DNA of 64,000 nt from Polynucleobacter sp. MWH-HuK1 (GCF_018881815.1 NZ_JACVPP010000001.1:1931654-1995653); one strand, 5' to 3'; positions 35,816 through 46,771 are shown, numbered from the stretch's first letter. Numbers and translations are program-made. Notes: a model not told the origin generated them from the sequence alone.

Positions 35816-36652
35816 TTAAGAGGCTAGATTGAGATTAGGTAGATCGGCGCAGAGAGCTGACCAGCGCGGTAATACTTGCATCGCATTGCCCCAAACCGCA
35901 GAAGCAAACTCAGCATCACCAATACCCCGAATCGATGCCAATTCTTTTGCAATTCTCCCAACAAAAGCGGGTTGATTAAAGGCGATCCCTTCTTTTCTGA
36001 GCCATGCAGGCGGGATATCAGGAGAATCCGTTTCAGTCACGATGCTATCCCGCGGCAACTCTTTTAAGAGTCTTCGAATTTGTAGGGCACGCTCATAGGT
36101 AGCCGCACCACCAAAGCCCAACTTAAACCCAAGCCCAATAAATTGTTCGGCCTGCTGGAAGCTGCCATTAAAAGCATGCGCAATACCACCGCTAATATTA
36201 CGACGACGCAAAGCTTTTAAGATGGCATCCTGCGAGCGACGCACATGCAGGATTACAGGTAATTGATACTTCTGCGCTAAATCCAATTGCGCATTGAAAA
36301 AGAATTCCTGCTTATGAGGATCTAAATCCTCGACAAAATAATCCAAACCAATTTCGCCTATACCCACAAAACGAGGATCAGCGAGAGATTCAGAGATTCT
36401 TTTATCCAAAGTTTCGATATCAGTGTCTTGCGCATGATTGGTAAACAAGGGATGTATTCCGAGGGTGTAAACCAAGCCGGGGATTTCTTGGCTATATTGA
36501 TGGGCCAATTCTTTTACGTGAGTACAGTCGGCTGCCTTCACAGCTGGCAGCAGTATTGCTTTAACATTTTTTTCTTTTGCCGCACGAATAATTACGAGTA
36601 ATGAGTCCGCAAACTCGGGAGCATCTAGATGGCAATGGGTATCGATCCACAT
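35816..36652 (-). CDS. TatD family metal-dependent hydrolase (DNase)
   Basis: 278 residues from the ATG at 36652 (MWIDTHCHLDAPEF). A GTG 5 codons upstream overlaps the lolD stop and is an alternative. Metal ligands of the TIM-barrel family are visible: H-x-H at the start (THCHLD), the Glu in GIGEIGLDY, HVRRSQDA and HAFNGS, and TETDSPD near the C-terminus. TatD proteins are 3'-5' exonucleases linked to DNA repair. The C-terminal end is slightly longer than usual. Confidence 0.92.
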   Translation of the reverse strand: MWIDTHCHLDAPEFADSLLVIIRAAKEKNVKAILLPAVKAADCTHVKELAHQYSQEIPGLVYTLGIHPLFTNHAQDTDIETLDKRISESLADPRFVGIGEIGLDYFVEDLDPHKQEFFFNAQLDLAQKYQLPVILHVRRSQDAILKALRRRNISGGIAHAFNGSFQQAEQFIGLGFKLGFGGAATYERALQIRRLLKELPRDSIVTETDSPDIPPAWLRKEGIAFNQPAFVGRIAKELASIRGIGDAEFASAVWGNAMQVLPRWSALCADLPNLNLAS

Positions 36653-36663
36653 AGGATATCTAC

Positions 36664-37359
36664 TCACACCGAGAATGGCTTTAATACTCCACGCTCTAAA
36701 TGCAAAATACGATCACAACGTTTAGCGCGAATTGGATCATGCGTCACAATCACAAAGGCAGTGCCTTGATCACGTGCGATATCCAACATCAAATCAAATA
36801 CGCCATCGGCCGTCTCTGTATCTAGATTGCCTGTTGGCTCATCCGCCAGAACACAAGCAGGATTACCAACTAAGGCACGAGCAACGGCAACACGCTGACG
36901 CTCTCCACCCGACAGCTCACCTGGGGTATGAAGCTCACGAGCTGACAAGCCAACTGCTTTGAGCATCTTGCTAGCGCGCTCCATCGACTCGTCATTACTG
37001 AAGCCACGAATACGCAGCGGTAATGCAACGTTCTCAGCAGCACTAAATTCATCTAAGAGGTGATGGAATTGGTAAATAAAGCCCAAACTGTGATTACGCA
37101 GCTGATCCAATTTCTTTTCTGACAAGTTATTCAAATTAGAGCCCGCCAAAATTACTGTACCTGAGCTTGGATTATCTAATCCACCCAAAAGATGCAGCAA
37201 AGTGCTCTTGCCAGAACCTGAGGATCCAACAATGGCAATTTTTTCTGAAGGTGCGATATCCAAATCGATTGCTTTAAGAACCTCAACCGCAGTAGGTCCT
37301 TGACCGTAAGTCTTAGCCAGGCCTCTGGCTTTGAGTACCAAGTTCTCCAAATTACTCAT
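36664..37359 (-). CDS. lolD: Lipoprotein-releasing ABC transporter ATPase LolD
   Basis: ATPase of LolCDE, which extracts outer-membrane lipoproteins from the inner membrane and passes them to LolA. 231 residues from the ATG at 37359, chosen because GGAGG lies 9 nt upstream and a longer frame would read through lolC codons. It shows Walker [10 protein letters not shown], signature [15 protein letters not shown], Walker [12 protein letters not shown] and the H-loop THD. It overlaps the lolC stop by 8 nt. Confidence 0.95.
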   Translation of the reverse strand: MSNLENLVLKARGLAKTYGQGPTAVEVLKAIDLDIAPSEKIAIVGSSGSGKSTLLHLLGGLDNPSSGTVILAGSNLNNLSEKKLDQLRNHSLGFIYQFHHLLDEFSAAENVALPLRIRGFSNDESMERASKMLKAVGLSARELHTPGELSGGERQRVAVARALVGNPACVLADEPTGNLDTETADGVFDLMLDIARDQGTAFVIVTHDPIRAKRCDRILHLERGVLKPFSV

Positions 37360-38614
37360 AACGTAAAGCCTCCGCCGGCTGAACCTTAGCTGCTCTGCGG
37401 CTTGGATATAGAGTTGCCAATACAGACAGGCCAAAAGCCATCAAGCCAACTGTTAGTACATCACTGGCTCTGACATCAGAAGGTAGCTCACTAATAAAAT
37501 ACACCTCACGTGGCAAAAATTGCACGCGGAAGATTGCCTCAATCACTGGAACGATCACATCAATATTGAGTGCGATCAACAAACCCAAACCAACTCCGGC
37601 TAAAGACCCCAATAATCCAATCGATAAACCTTGAATTAAAAATATTCTCTGAATCAGCCCAGGGCTAGCACCCATTGTTCTCAGAATAGCAATGTCAGCC
37701 TGCTTCTCGTTTACCGTCATCACCAAGGTAGACACCAAATTAAATGCCGCAACAGCAATAATCAAAGTCAGAATGATGAACATCATCTTTTTCTCAGTCT
37801 GCACTGCAGCAAACCAATTTCGGTTAGATCTTGACCAGTCAGTCACCCATAGAGCTTGAGGCACGATAGCTGCTAATTCATTAGCAACTTCTGGCGCACG
37901 CTGCATATCATCCAATTTGACACGCAATCCAGATGGATCTCGAAGCCGCAACAAGGCAGCGGCGTCCTTCCAATGCATGATGGCTAAGGAGCTGTCATAT
38001 TCATAATGACCACTATCTACAATACCCACCACCTGAAGTGTGCGCATGCGAGGCATGGCACCTGCTGGAGTTAGATCACTCTCAGGAACAATTAAATTAA
38101 TACGATCACCAACGTGTGCACCAACAATTGCCGCCAGCTGTGCGCCTAAGGCAACACCAAAACTTCCTGGCCTTAAATCATCAATGCTGCCCGCAACAAA
38201 TTGTTTTGGTAAGTCAGATACTTTGCCTTCTTCGCTTGGCAAGATGCCACGAATCGCTACACCGCGCATCATGCTCTCACGACTAAGAAGTCCTTGAGAG
38301 CTAACCATAGGCGCTACACCAACTACATGAGGTTGGGCCGCCACTTTAAGCGCCAGCGGCTCCCAGTTTGCCAGGCCGTCAGGTGCAGTAATTTCCACAT
38401 GGGATAGCACTGACAACATACGATCACGTACTTCTTTCTGAAAGCCATTCATGACAGAGAGAACTACGATCAGTGAAGCAACTCCTAAAGCAATGCCAGC
38501 GGTAGAGATTCCAGAGATAAAGGATAGAAAGCCATCACGCTTTCCCACCGTCTTGCGACGCTTGGATCGGGTATAGCGCAGGCCAATTTCTAGCTCAATA
38601 GGAAGTCTTAACAT
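37352..38614 (-). CDS. lolC: Lipoprotein-releasing ABC transporter permease LolC/LolE
   Basis: The 420-residue inner-membrane subunit has four membrane segments: one after the N-terminal [10 protein letters not shown] stretch, three near the C-terminus (about 270-400), and a large periplasmic domain between them. The family motif [25 protein letters not shown] is intact. Only one permease gene is present here, as in many betaproteobacteria where LolC and LolE functions merge. The start is ATG 38614; a GTG two codons earlier is possible. Confidence 0.93.
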   Translation of the reverse strand: MLRLPIELEIGLRYTRSKRRKTVGKRDGFLSFISGISTAGIALGVASLIVVLSVMNGFQKEVRDRMLSVLSHVEITAPDGLANWEPLALKVAAQPHVVGVAPMVSSQGLLSRESMMRGVAIRGILPSEEGKVSDLPKQFVAGSIDDLRPGSFGVALGAQLAAIVGAHVGDRINLIVPESDLTPAGAMPRMRTLQVVGIVDSGHYEYDSSLAIMHWKDAAALLRLRDPSGLRVKLDDMQRAPEVANELAAIVPQALWVTDWSRSNRNWFAAVQTEKKMMFIILTLIIAVAAFNLVSTLVMTVNEKQADIAILRTMGASPGLIQRIFLIQGLSIGLLGSLAGVGLGLLIALNIDVIVPVIEAIFRVQFLPREVYFISELPSDVRASDVLTVGLMAFGLSVLATLYPSRRAAKVQPAEALRYE

Positions 38615-38660
38615 AGCCACAGTTTAGTGAATCGCGCGGACAAACTGATGGAATACTCAA

Positions 38661-39638
38661 ATGCCACCTAAAATCAGGGTAATGACTGCTAATTCCACCA
38701 TCGCCCCAGGCCAGCTGCGCCGTTTTACCCTGTTAATTTCAGGGGAAGACGTCTTGGATGACCCTGTAAGCAGGGACGGCCCAAGGCAAGGCCTGCCCCA
38801 TGAGCGCTTTTTGCTCGGCGATGCAGTACCTATTGCCCCGGTATTACTGCTTGGGCAATCTGATCAAGTGATCAATCCAACCGAAGTCATTGCATGCCTA
38901 CAACCAGTTCATCTACACGCCACACGAGATCATCTTATTTTGATGGGGCAAAACCAGATTGACCTGACAACAGAAGAATCCACCCAACTACTCAATGCTG
39001 CGCTCCCATTTATAGAAGAAGATTTTCAGAGTTCAATCCTTTTCCAAAACCAACACTATTGGTTTATTCCTGCAGGAGCTTTTTCTAGTCTTGCTAGCTA
39101 TAGCGTTGATCAAGCACATGGCCGCAATATTGACTGGTGGATGCCACGCGATACCCATGAACAAGGTATCGCCAAGCGTTGGCGCAAACTCCAAAATGAA
39201 ATTCAGATGCTTTGGCACATTGGTCCAGTAAACGAAGAACGGGAACAACGTGGCATGCCCAGCATTAACTCGCTCTGGATTAGCGGCATTGGCAAACTGA
39301 ATGATGTAAAACCAACGGAATCATTAAAAGAATCCCAACGTCTCATTGGCCAACACCCTTTATTGCCAGGCCTAGCAAGGCTTTTAGGTCTTCCATACGA
39401 AATTACTTTGCATGAGAACAATCTAGCTGGCGCTTTTGCTTGGCTCGAACAACCCCAACTAGCATGGCCCCAATTAAGTGCGGCATTACTTAATAAAAAA
39501 CTTGATGAAGTTGTTCTGATTGACTTTCCAAACGGAAAAGTGCGCGAGCGTATTCTTACTGTCAAAGATCTACATAGGAAATCTTGGGCCTTCTGGAAAA
39601 AGTCAGAACCACTTACCTGGAAAGAAATTACTCAATGA
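38661..39638 (+). CDS. Conserved hypothetical protein, phosphoglycerate-mutase/RpfE-like
   Basis: A 325-residue soluble protein without clear catalytic motifs. In Burkholderiales the gene just before recJ is usually this one, annotated as RpfE-type regulator or cofactor-independent phosphoglycerate mutase-like. I recognise the position and parts such as HLHATRDHLILMGQNQIDLTTEES, GRNIDWWMPRDT and SINSLWISGIGKL. The Ser/Asp/His metal site of the true mutase is not visible, so enzymatic activity is doubtful. It lies 21 nt before recJ. Confidence 0.65.
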   Translation: MPPKIRVMTANSTIAPGQLRRFTLLISGEDVLDDPVSRDGPRQGLPHERFLLGDAVPIAPVLLLGQSDQVINPTEVIACLQPVHLHATRDHLILMGQNQIDLTTEESTQLLNAALPFIEEDFQSSILFQNQHYWFIPAGAFSSLASYSVDQAHGRNIDWWMPRDTHEQGIAKRWRKLQNEIQMLWHIGPVNEEREQRGMPSINSLWISGIGKLNDVKPTESLKESQRLIGQHPLLPGLARLLGLPYEITLHENNLAGAFAWLEQPQLAWPQLSAALLNKKLDEVVLIDFPNGKVRERILTVKDLHRKSWAFWKKSEPLTWKEITQ

Positions 39639-39659
39639 TGATTAACGCATGAGTTTCAT

Positions 39660-41411
39660 ATGAGCCTATTTTCGCAACGCCCATTTTCTGAGCGTACCGC
39701 AACCTGGTTGGCGCAGAGTGGGTTACATCCTTTGCTAGCTAGACTCTATGCAGCACGCGGTCTACAGTCTCCTGAAGAGCTCTCACTGGATTTAAAGCAG
39801 TTGATTTCACCGGTAGAGCTGAAGAACTGTATTAATACAGCAAGCTTACTAGCCGATATCCTCGAGAAAAAAGAGTCGATGCTCATCGTTGCTGATTATG
39901 ACTGCGATGGTGCTACTGCTTGTGCTGTTGGTCTCCGTGGCTTACGCATGCTAGGCGGTCCCGAGACACCAATTCAGTTTCTGGTACCCAATCGCTTCAC
40001 GATGGGATACGGACTGACCCCTGAAGTGGTGGAATTAGCTGCCCAACAAAATCCCAAACCAAAATATTTAATTACTGTTGATAACGGTATCGCGAGTGAA
40101 GCCGGTGTGAATCGTGCCAAAGAGCTTGGTATGGAAGTTATAGTGACTGATCATCACCTGCCTGGAGATCACTTACCAAATGCACTGGCAATCGTTAATC
40201 CAAATCAACCAGGCTGCAGCTTTCCAAGCAAAGCCCTCGCAGGTGTTGGTGTGATGTTTTATTTACTAGTTGCCCTTCGTGCTGAACTTCGCAAGCGTGG
40301 CAAATTTACGAATGAAACTCAACCCAAGGTAGAGAACCTTTTAGACCTGGTCGCTTTAGGAACAGTCGCAGACGTTGCACATCTCGATCGCAACAATCGG
40401 GTTTTAGTTTCCAATGGCTTGAAACGTATTCGCGCAGGAATATCACAGCCAGGCATGCAAGCGCTATTTCAGGCGGCTACTCGTGATCCACGCAAAGCTA
40501 ATACCTTTGACTTAGGCTTTGCCATCGGCCCCAGACTCAATGCGGCTGGTCGTCTGGCGGATATGACCTTAGGCATCCGCTTGCTTCTCACAGATAATGC
40601 CGATGATGCAATGACGTTAGCGCACGAACTTGATCGGATCAATCGCGAACGTCGCGTGATTGAATCGGGAATGCAAGGAACTGCACTCTCTCATCTAGCT
40701 GAAGATCGGCTTTCTGGAACCATGTCTGAGCGCAATAGTATTTGCTTGTGGAATCCAGAATGGCATCAAGGCGTTGTAGGCATTGTTGCTTCACGTTTAA
40801 AAGAACGTTTTAATCGTCCTGCAATTGTGTTTGCGCCTGCTGATGGCAATACTGGAGAAGAGTTGCGTGGTTCGGGTCGTTCACTGACAGGTTTTCATTT
40901 GAGAGATGCGCTGGATTTAGTTTCTAAACGCGAACCTGGACTCATTCTCAAATTTGGTGGTCATGCAATGGCTGCAGGATTAACCATTCGTAAAGATGAT
41001 TTTGAGAAATTTGATGCCTGCTTTCAGCAGGTTGCATCAGAACTTCTCACAGATGAATTGCTCGAGCGCCGCCATGCACATGATGGTGGTTTAGAACCCT
41101 CTGAATTTACCCCTGAAATTGGCGACCTTCTGGCCGAAGAAATCTGGGGCCAAGGCTTTCCGCAACCGGTTTTCTACGGGGAATTTGAGATTGCCCAACA
41201 AAGTCTTATGAAAGAAAAGCATCTACGCCTAATGGTTCGCCCCTTAGGGCTTGATGCTGGCTCCAAGCCATTGACAGCAGTTTGGTTTAATCGCACTCAA
41301 AGCCTGCCTGCCAAAGCCAGACTAGCCTATCGCTTGGTCACTGACCGCTATCAAGGTCAAGCTCGCGTTCAACTGATGATTGAAGCCCATGATGAGACCC
41401 CTGGCGCCTGA
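39660..41411 (+). CDS. recJ: Single-stranded-DNA-specific 5'-3' exonuclease RecJ
   Basis: 583 residues with the DHH phosphoesterase motifs: VADYDCDGATA (motif I), TVDNG, the DHH itself in VTDHHLPGD, the later VALGTVADV, and the DHHA1 region with SGRSLTGFHLRDAL and GGHAMAAG. Acts in RecF-pathway recombination and mismatch repair. The length is normal for proteobacterial RecJ. It is followed after 34 nt by prfB. Confidence 0.96.
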   Translation: MSLFSQRPFSERTATWLAQSGLHPLLARLYAARGLQSPEELSLDLKQLISPVELKNCINTASLLADILEKKESMLIVADYDCDGATACAVGLRGLRMLGGPETPIQFLVPNRFTMGYGLTPEVVELAAQQNPKPKYLITVDNGIASEAGVNRAKELGMEVIVTDHHLPGDHLPNALAIVNPNQPGCSFPSKALAGVGVMFYLLVALRAELRKRGKFTNETQPKVENLLDLVALGTVADVAHLDRNNRVLVSNGLKRIRAGISQPGMQALFQAATRDPRKANTFDLGFAIGPRLNAAGRLADMTLGIRLLLTDNADDAMTLAHELDRINRERRVIESGMQGTALSHLAEDRLSGTMSERNSICLWNPEWHQGVVGIVASRLKERFNRPAIVFAPADGNTGEELRGSGRSLTGFHLRDALDLVSKREPGLILKFGGHAMAAGLTIRKDDFEKFDACFQQVASELLTDELLERRHAHDGGLEPSEFTPEIGDLLAEEIWGQGFPQPVFYGEFEIAQQSLMKEKHLRLMVRPLGLDAGSKPLTAVWFNRTQSLPAKARLAYRLVTDRYQGQARVQLMIEAHDETPGA

Positions 41412-41445
41412 GGGGCTGCAGCAATAACCCCCTTATAATTAGGGG

Positions 41446-42550
41446 ATGGAAGCTGAACAACTAAACATTATTTCGAATACCTTGTCCGATCTGCTCACCC
41501 GTGAGCAAGCTCTTCGGGGGTATCTTTGACTTCGACGTAAAGTCACGTCGCCTTACCGAAGTTAATTCAATACTAGAAGATCCCACGATTTGGGACGATC
41601 AAAAGAAAGCGCAAGCGCTGGGCAAAGAGAAGAAATTGCTCGATGGCGTTGTCGCCACTCTTACCGATCTCAATACCAACATTACTAGCGCTCTCGAGCT
41701 ATTTGACATGGCTAAAGAGGAAAATGATTTTGAAACGATCGCCGCTATTGAGAAAGATGTTGAAAGCTATAGCAAGATTATTGGCGACCTTGAATTCCGG
41801 CGCATGTTCCACAATGAGATGGATTCATGCAATTGCTTTATCGATATTCAAGCAGGTGCTGGTGGTACTGAAGCCTGTGACTGGGCTAGTATGCTCTATC
41901 GACAATACCTCAAGTATTGCGAACGCAAAGGCTACAAAACTGAAATCCTTGAAGAATCTGATGGTGATGTTGCTGGCATTAAAAGCGCAACCATCAAAGT
42001 CGATGGTGAATATGCTTATGGTCACCTACGATCTGAAACAGGTGTGCATCGCCTAGTGCGCAAATCCCCATTCGATTCATCTAATGGTCGCCACACATCA
42101 TTTGCCTCTATCTATGTCTACCCAGAGATTGATGACTCGATTGAGATTGAAGTCAATCCTGCTGATATTCGTACAGATACCTATCGCGCTTCTGGAGCAG
42201 GTGGTCAGCACATCAATAAAACAGACTCAGCAGTACGCTTAACCCATATTCCGACTGGGATTGTGGTGCAGTGTCAGAATGACCGAAGTCAGCACCGCAA
42301 CCGCGCCGAGGCCATGACTATGCTGAAGTCTCGCCTTTATGAGCACGAGATGCAAAAGCGTCGCGCTGAACAAGACAAGCTGGAAGCTACTAAGACCGAT
42401 GTAGGCTGGGGTCATCAAATCCGCTCTTATGTTTTGGATCAAAGCCGCATCAAAGATTTACGTACTAACGTTGAGATTTCCAATACCCAGAAAGTATTGG
42501 ATGGCGATCTCGATGCCTTCATTGAAGCCAGCCTGAAACAAGGCGTGTAA
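41446..42550 (+). CDS. prfB: Peptide chain release factor 2, with programmed +1 frameshift
   Basis: Reads UAA and UGA. Translation starts at ATG 41446 ([15 protein letters not shown]), meets an in-frame TGA at 41527-41529 after 27 codons (...RGYL), and continues in +1 frame from GAC 41528 to give 367 residues, the usual RF2 length. The SPF tripeptide ([12 protein letters not shown]) and the catalytic GGQ ([11 protein letters not shown]) are present. Low RF2 stalls at the TGA and allows the shift, so expression is self-regulated. AGGGG touches the ATG with one base spacing, too close for a normal SD, and TATAAT at 41434-41439 raises the possibility of a leaderless start. Confidence 0.97.
41515..41530 (+). 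promoter_or_regulatory. RF2 programmed frameshift site
   Basis: The SD-like CGGGGG, spacer TAT and slippery CTT-TGA-C match the classical prfB recoding signal. The first base of the E. coli-type AGGGGG is C here. Confidence 0.95.
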
Positions 42551-42583
42551 TAACCATATACCCATTACTGCACCGCGATAAAC

Positions 42584-44134
42584 ATGAACGATAAAACCAA
42601 CTTAGACAATGCCGCAGCCACTGAAGCAGTTGATGAAAATCACATCATTGCCGAGCGCCGTGAAAAGCTTGCCAAGCTCCGCGCTGGTGGCGTTGCATTC
42701 CCAAATGACTTTGTTCCCACCCATTTGGCGTCTGACTTGCATGCCCACTATGACAGCCTTACCAAAGAAGAATTGGCGGCGAAGAAGATTCACGTCAAGG
42801 TTGCTGGACGTATGGTTCTCAAGCGTGTGATGGGCAAAGCGAGCTTTGCAACCATCCAAGATCGCAGTGGGCAAATTCAGTTCTATATCAATGATGAGCT
42901 CAGCGGTGCTGATGTTCATGGAGCCTTCAAGCATTGGGATATGGGTGACTTTATCTCTGCTGAAGGTAATCTTTTTAAGACTAATAAGGGCGAACTCTCA
43001 GTTGAGTGCAGCAATTTACGCCTTCTTAGCAAGTCATTGCGTCCATTACCTGATAAGTTCCATGGCCTCTCAGACCTGGAGACTAAATATCGTCAACGCT
43101 ATGTAGACTTGATTGTTAATCCTGAAAGCCGCAATACTTTCAAAGCACGCAGTAACGCGATCGCTTCATTGCGTCGCCATATGTTAGATGCCGACTTCAT
43201 GGAAGTTGAAACGCCGATGCTCCACCCTATTCCAGGTGGCGCAGCAGCTAAGCCGTTCATTACTCACCACAATGCTCTCGATATGCAAATGTTCTTGCGT
43301 ATTGCTCCTGAGCTTTACCTTAAGCGTCTAGTAGTCGGCGGTTTTGAGCGTGTCTTTGAAATTAACCGCAACTTCCGTAACGAAGGCGTAAGCCCGCGTC
43401 ACAATCCAGAATTCACAATGATGGAATTCTATGCGGCCTATACAGATTACCGCTGGCTTATGGACTTCACCGAAGGATTAATTCGTGCCGCCGCAATTGA
43501 TGCGCAAGGCACAGCAGTATTAACACATCAAGGTCGTGAGCTTGATCTGAGTAAGCCATTCCAGCGCCTAACCATTACTGAAGCAATCCTCAAGTACTGC
43601 GGCCAATCTGGCAAGAACTATGAAGCAGCTCAATTGGAGGATGCAAACTTCATTCGTGCTGAATTGAAAAAAGGTGGTGAGAACCCAGATGCCCCTACCC
43701 TCAAGAACGCTGGGATTGGCGCACTTCAACTCGCTCTATTTGAATTGGTTGCTGAGGAACATCTTTGGGAGCCAACCTACATCATCGACTACCCAATTGA
43801 AGTGAGTCCTCTTGCAAGAGAATCAGACACCCGTCCAGGAATTACTGAGCGTTTCGAACTCTTTATTACTGGTCGCGAAATCGCCAATGGCTTCTCTGAG
43901 CTAAATGATGCAGAAGATCAAGCCAACCGCTTCCGCAAGCAAGTAGAGCAAAAAGAGGCTGGCGATGAAGAGGCAATGTACTTTGACCATGACTTCATCC
44001 GTGCCCTCGAGTACGGTATGCCTCCAACAGGCGGTTGCGGTATCGGCATTGATCGCTTAGTCATGCTTTTGACCGATGCGCCAAATATTCGTGATGTGAT
44101 TCTGTTCCCACATTTGCGTCGCGAAGAAGAGTAA
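42584..44134 (+). CDS. lysS: Lysyl-tRNA synthetase, class II
   Basis: 516 residues: the N-terminal OB-fold anticodon-binding domain ([29 protein letters not shown]) and the class II core, with motif 2 ([26 protein letters not shown]) and motif 3 ([14 protein letters not shown]). Lys-recognition residues around [14 protein letters not shown] are present. The 33-nt gap from prfB gives the same prfB-lysS order as in E. coli. A strong terminator follows. Confidence 0.97.
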   Translation: MNDKTNLDNAAATEAVDENHIIAERREKLAKLRAGGVAFPNDFVPTHLASDLHAHYDSLTKEELAAKKIHVKVAGRMVLKRVMGKASFATIQDRSGQIQFYINDELSGADVHGAFKHWDMGDFISAEGNLFKTNKGELSVECSNLRLLSKSLRPLPDKFHGLSDLETKYRQRYVDLIVNPESRNTFKARSNAIASLRRHMLDADFMEVETPMLHPIPGGAAAKPFITHHNALDMQMFLRIAPELYLKRLVVGGFERVFEINRNFRNEGVSPRHNPEFTMMEFYAAYTDYRWLMDFTEGLIRAAAIDAQGTAVLTHQGRELDLSKPFQRLTITEAILKYCGQSGKNYEAAQLEDANFIRAELKKGGENPDAPTLKNAGIGALQLALFELVAEEHLWEPTYIIDYPIEVSPLARESDTRPGITERFELFITGREIANGFSELNDAEDQANRFRKQVEQKEAGDEEAMYFDHDFIRALEYGMPPTGGCGIGIDRLVMLLTDAPNIRDVILFPHLRREEE

Positions 44135-44149
44135 TTTCTTCTCCAAAGA

Positions 44150-44177
44150 AAAAGCGGGGTTATTACCCCGCTTTTTT
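44150..44177 (+). terminator. Terminator between lysS and ackA (bidirectional)
   Basis: The hairpin AAAAGCGGGG-TTATTA-CCCCGCTTTT ends in a T run on the plus strand, with a near-T run on the minus strand. It serves the convergent genes lysS and ackA. Confidence 0.9.
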
Positions 44178-44222
44178 ATTAACCTACTCTACCTCTGGCT
44201 ATCAAAGAGATTGGCCCTAGCA

Positions 44223-45407
44223 CTAAGAGCGTAGCAAGTTGAGAGCCTCTTGCGCAGTCATTACCCCTTCATCAGTTGGAACAACCCAAACCTCGACACG
44301 ACTTTGCGGAGTGCTAATTTTTAAAGTTAGTCCTTGAGTGGCTTCTTGGTTCAACTTTTCGTCCAACTCAATACCAAGCCATGCAAATTTTTTGCATACC
44401 GCCGACCTTAAAACAGGATCATGCTCGCCAATACCGCCGCTAAATGAAATTAGATCAAGACCGCCAAGGCAAGCAATCATGGCACCACCCTCGCGCATAA
44501 TTTTGTAGATAAAGAGCTCAATCGCCTCTTTAGCTAAAGGATTGGAATCACTTCTCAACTTGCGCATATCCGCTGAAATAGTGGACACACCAAGCAGACC
44601 GCTCCTTCTATAGAGCAGATCTTGCAACTGATCATGGGTATAGCCTCGCTCCACCAAATACATCAACACACCAGCATCTAACGAGCCGCTGCGAGTGCCC
44701 ATCATTAGGCCATCTAGGGCGGAGAAGCCCATTGTTGTGGCAACGCTTTTTCCATCAATTGCGGCACATAAGCTAGCGCCATTACCAAGATGAGCCATGA
44801 GCACTTTATCTTTCGCTCTATTGGAGTTCTCATTTAATTCGCCAATGATGTACTGATATGAAATACCATGAAAACCATAGCGTCGCACACCTTGATCGGT
44901 AATCTCTTTAGGCAAAGCCAAAGAAGTTTCATGGTGACTCATGGTTTTGTGAAAGGCGGTATCAAAACAAAGCACCTGAGGAATGCCAGGAAATACTTGA
45001 GAAAAAGCTTTCACACCATCCAAGCTATGGGGTTGATGCAATGGCGCCAACGCACTCATGGCGGATAATTTTTCTAGAATTGCATCAGTAGAGACAATCG
45101 GTCTAAAAAACTCTGAGCCTCCATGAACAATACGATGAGAGACTGCTCTAATTGGTGGCAATCCTTTAATTTCAAGCAATAGCTCTTTGAGGTGCATCAA
45201 AGCCGCGATAAACGGATCCTGGCCTACATCCTCAAAATTCTCTGCATGCTCTACCCCCTCATAGGCATAGCGAAGTTCTGTTTTTCCACCCGGCTCTAGC
45301 CCCTCAAAACTACCCGAGAGGATGGATGGCAGCACAGATCCTTGCTTAGTCGGATAAATTGAAAACTTGAGAGATGAAGAACCTGCATTAACAGTCAGAA
45401 TTGCCAT
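44223..45407 (-). CDS. ackA: Acetate kinase
   Basis: Interconverts acetate + ATP and acetyl phosphate + ADP. 394 residues with the N-terminal VNAGSSSLKFSIY signature, the central FDTAFHKTM and HLGNGAS motifs, the MGTRSGSLD signature, and FSGGIGEHD near the C-terminus. It is monocistronic, with no pta beside it. The phosphate acyltransferase at 62416 in this window is a possible partner for acetyl phosphate metabolism. Confidence 0.96.
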   Translation of the reverse strand: MAILTVNAGSSSLKFSIYPTKQGSVLPSILSGSFEGLEPGGKTELRYAYEGVEHAENFEDVGQDPFIAALMHLKELLLEIKGLPPIRAVSHRIVHGGSEFFRPIVSTDAILEKLSAMSALAPLHQPHSLDGVKAFSQVFPGIPQVLCFDTAFHKTMSHHETSLALPKEITDQGVRRYGFHGISYQYIIGELNENSNRAKDKVLMAHLGNGASLCAAIDGKSVATTMGFSALDGLMMGTRSGSLDAGVLMYLVERGYTHDQLQDLLYRRSGLLGVSTISADMRKLRSDSNPLAKEAIELFIYKIMREGGAMIACLGGLDLISFSGGIGEHDPVLRSAVCKKFAWLGIELDEKLNQEATQGLTLKISTPQSRVEVWVVPTDEGVMTAQEALNLLRS

Positions 45408-45621
45408 AAGAAAATATAGTGTGATTAAGGGTCGACCGGTATTGGCGCTGCTTGCCCCTAGATGATAGCGAGTTGCCCCTCCTAAAGACCCAAACTAGGG
45501 CTCATATAAGCAAAAGTAGATTACTTATGAGAAGTTAATTAGTCTTTAAAGCTGTGATACCCCCTGAATCGCTTCAAGATTGAGGATAATTAGGGTTTTA
45601 GACAATTAAAATTAAGCTTTT

Positions 45622-46398
45622 ATGGCAGCCTACAACACTGAAACCGTTCTTACCGTTCACCACTGGAACGACACCCTCTTTAGCTTTACCACCACCCGCA
45701 ATAAAGGCCTGCGCTTTCGTAGCGGTCATTTTCTGATGATTGGCCTCGAGGTAGAAGGCAAACCTTTGGTGAGGGCTTACAGTGTTGCTAGCCCAAACTA
45801 TGAAGAGCACCTCGAATTTTTAAGTATCAAGGTTCAAGATGGGCCACTCACATCACGTTTACAAAAGATACAAGTGGGAGACCCCATTCTTGTCAGCGAA
45901 AAATCCGTTGGCACATTGGTCATTGACGATTTAAACCCAGGCAAACATCTCTACCTCTTCAGCACAGGCACTGGTCTTGCGCCATTCATGAGCATTATTC
46001 GCGACCCCGACACCTATGAGAAGTTTGAGAAGGTAGTCCTCATCCATGGCGTACGCCTTGTCAGCGAACTGGCTTATGGCGACTACATCAAGAATGAACT
46101 CACTCAAGATGAATATATAGGCGAAATTATTCGCGAAAAACTGATCTACTACCCAACCGTGACCAGAGAAGCTTTTAAGCATACTGGACGCCTCACCACT
46201 GCCATTGAATCTGGTCAGCTATTTAAGGATATTGGCCTTCCCCCATTAGATCCAGCAGTAGATAGAGCCATGATTTGCGGCAGCCCCTCCATGCTGAAAG
46301 AAACCGCTGAAATGCTAGATGCCAAGGGCTTTAAGGTCTCCCCAAGTCTTGGACAACTTGGTGACTACGTATTTGAGCGCGCCTTCGTAGAAAAGTAA
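45622..46398 (+). CDS. fpr: Ferredoxin/flavodoxin-NADP reductase
   Basis: 258-residue FAD enzyme that passes electrons between NADPH and ferredoxin or flavodoxin. It carries the FAD motif RAYSVASPNYEEHLEF, the NADP-binding STGTGLAPFMSIIRD and the C-terminal CGSPSML plus FVEK tail typical of subclass I bacterial Fpr. It has its own transcription unit with 214 bp upstream of it. No clear SD precedes the ATG. Confidence 0.94.
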   Translation: MAAYNTETVLTVHHWNDTLFSFTTTRNKGLRFRSGHFLMIGLEVEGKPLVRAYSVASPNYEEHLEFLSIKVQDGPLTSRLQKIQVGDPILVSEKSVGTLVIDDLNPGKHLYLFSTGTGLAPFMSIIRDPDTYEKFEKVVLIHGVRLVSELAYGDYIKNELTQDEYIGEIIREKLIYYPTVTREAFKHTGRLTTAIESGQLFKDIGLPPLDPAVDRAMICGSPSMLKETAEMLDAKGFKVSPSLGQLGDYVFERAFVEK

Positions 46399-46509
46399 GC
46401 GCCAGCATTTATATACACGAAAGTAGTTTAGTTATCGCTATATATTACTTGTAAATATATAAGGCCCTTGTTACAGTGTTTCTAACGAATACGGTTTCAA
46501 GGAGCCAAG

Positions 46510-46674
46510 ATGTCCCCGGTCAGAGAGCATTACAACCCAGCCATTATTAGCTTGCTACGCGAGCATGACCGCTTGCCTCATGACAAAGTTGACGAGAGAA
46601 AAAGTTTTCAAAGACAAATTCTCTTTTTAATGAACGCCATTAAAGCCGAGGAATTTGAAACCTCTTTCTCATGA
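46510..46674 (+). CDS. Small conserved-looking protein, 54 aa
   Basis: ATG at 46510, with AAGGAG 6 nt upstream. The peptide MSPVREHYNPAIISLLREHD...MNAIKAEEFETSFS is basic and helical with no membrane segment. A hairpin terminator follows 26 nt after the stop. The good SD and terminator together make it a probable gene. Function is unknown. Confidence 0.6.
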   Translation: MSPVREHYNPAIISLLREHDRLPHDKVDERKSFQRQILFLMNAIKAEEFETSFS

Positions 46675-46699
46675 TGTTTTGATTTAAAAGTAGATACAA

Positions 46700-46726
46700 A
46701 AAAAACCGCCTCAGTAGCGGTTTTTT
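46700..46726. terminator. Bidirectional terminator between two small genes
   Basis: Stem AAAAAACCGC with its complement, 7-nt loop, flanked by A and T runs on both sides. It lies between the convergent short genes at 46510 and 46772. Confidence 0.85.
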
Positions 46727-46771
46727 ATTTCATGATCTACACCCAAAAAGAGTGCCTATTTTTTAAAGAAA

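Noticed and set aside
42602..42934. 110-codon frame opposite lysS
   Set aside because: Fully inside lysS, no start signal, Ser/Asn-rich shadow translation.
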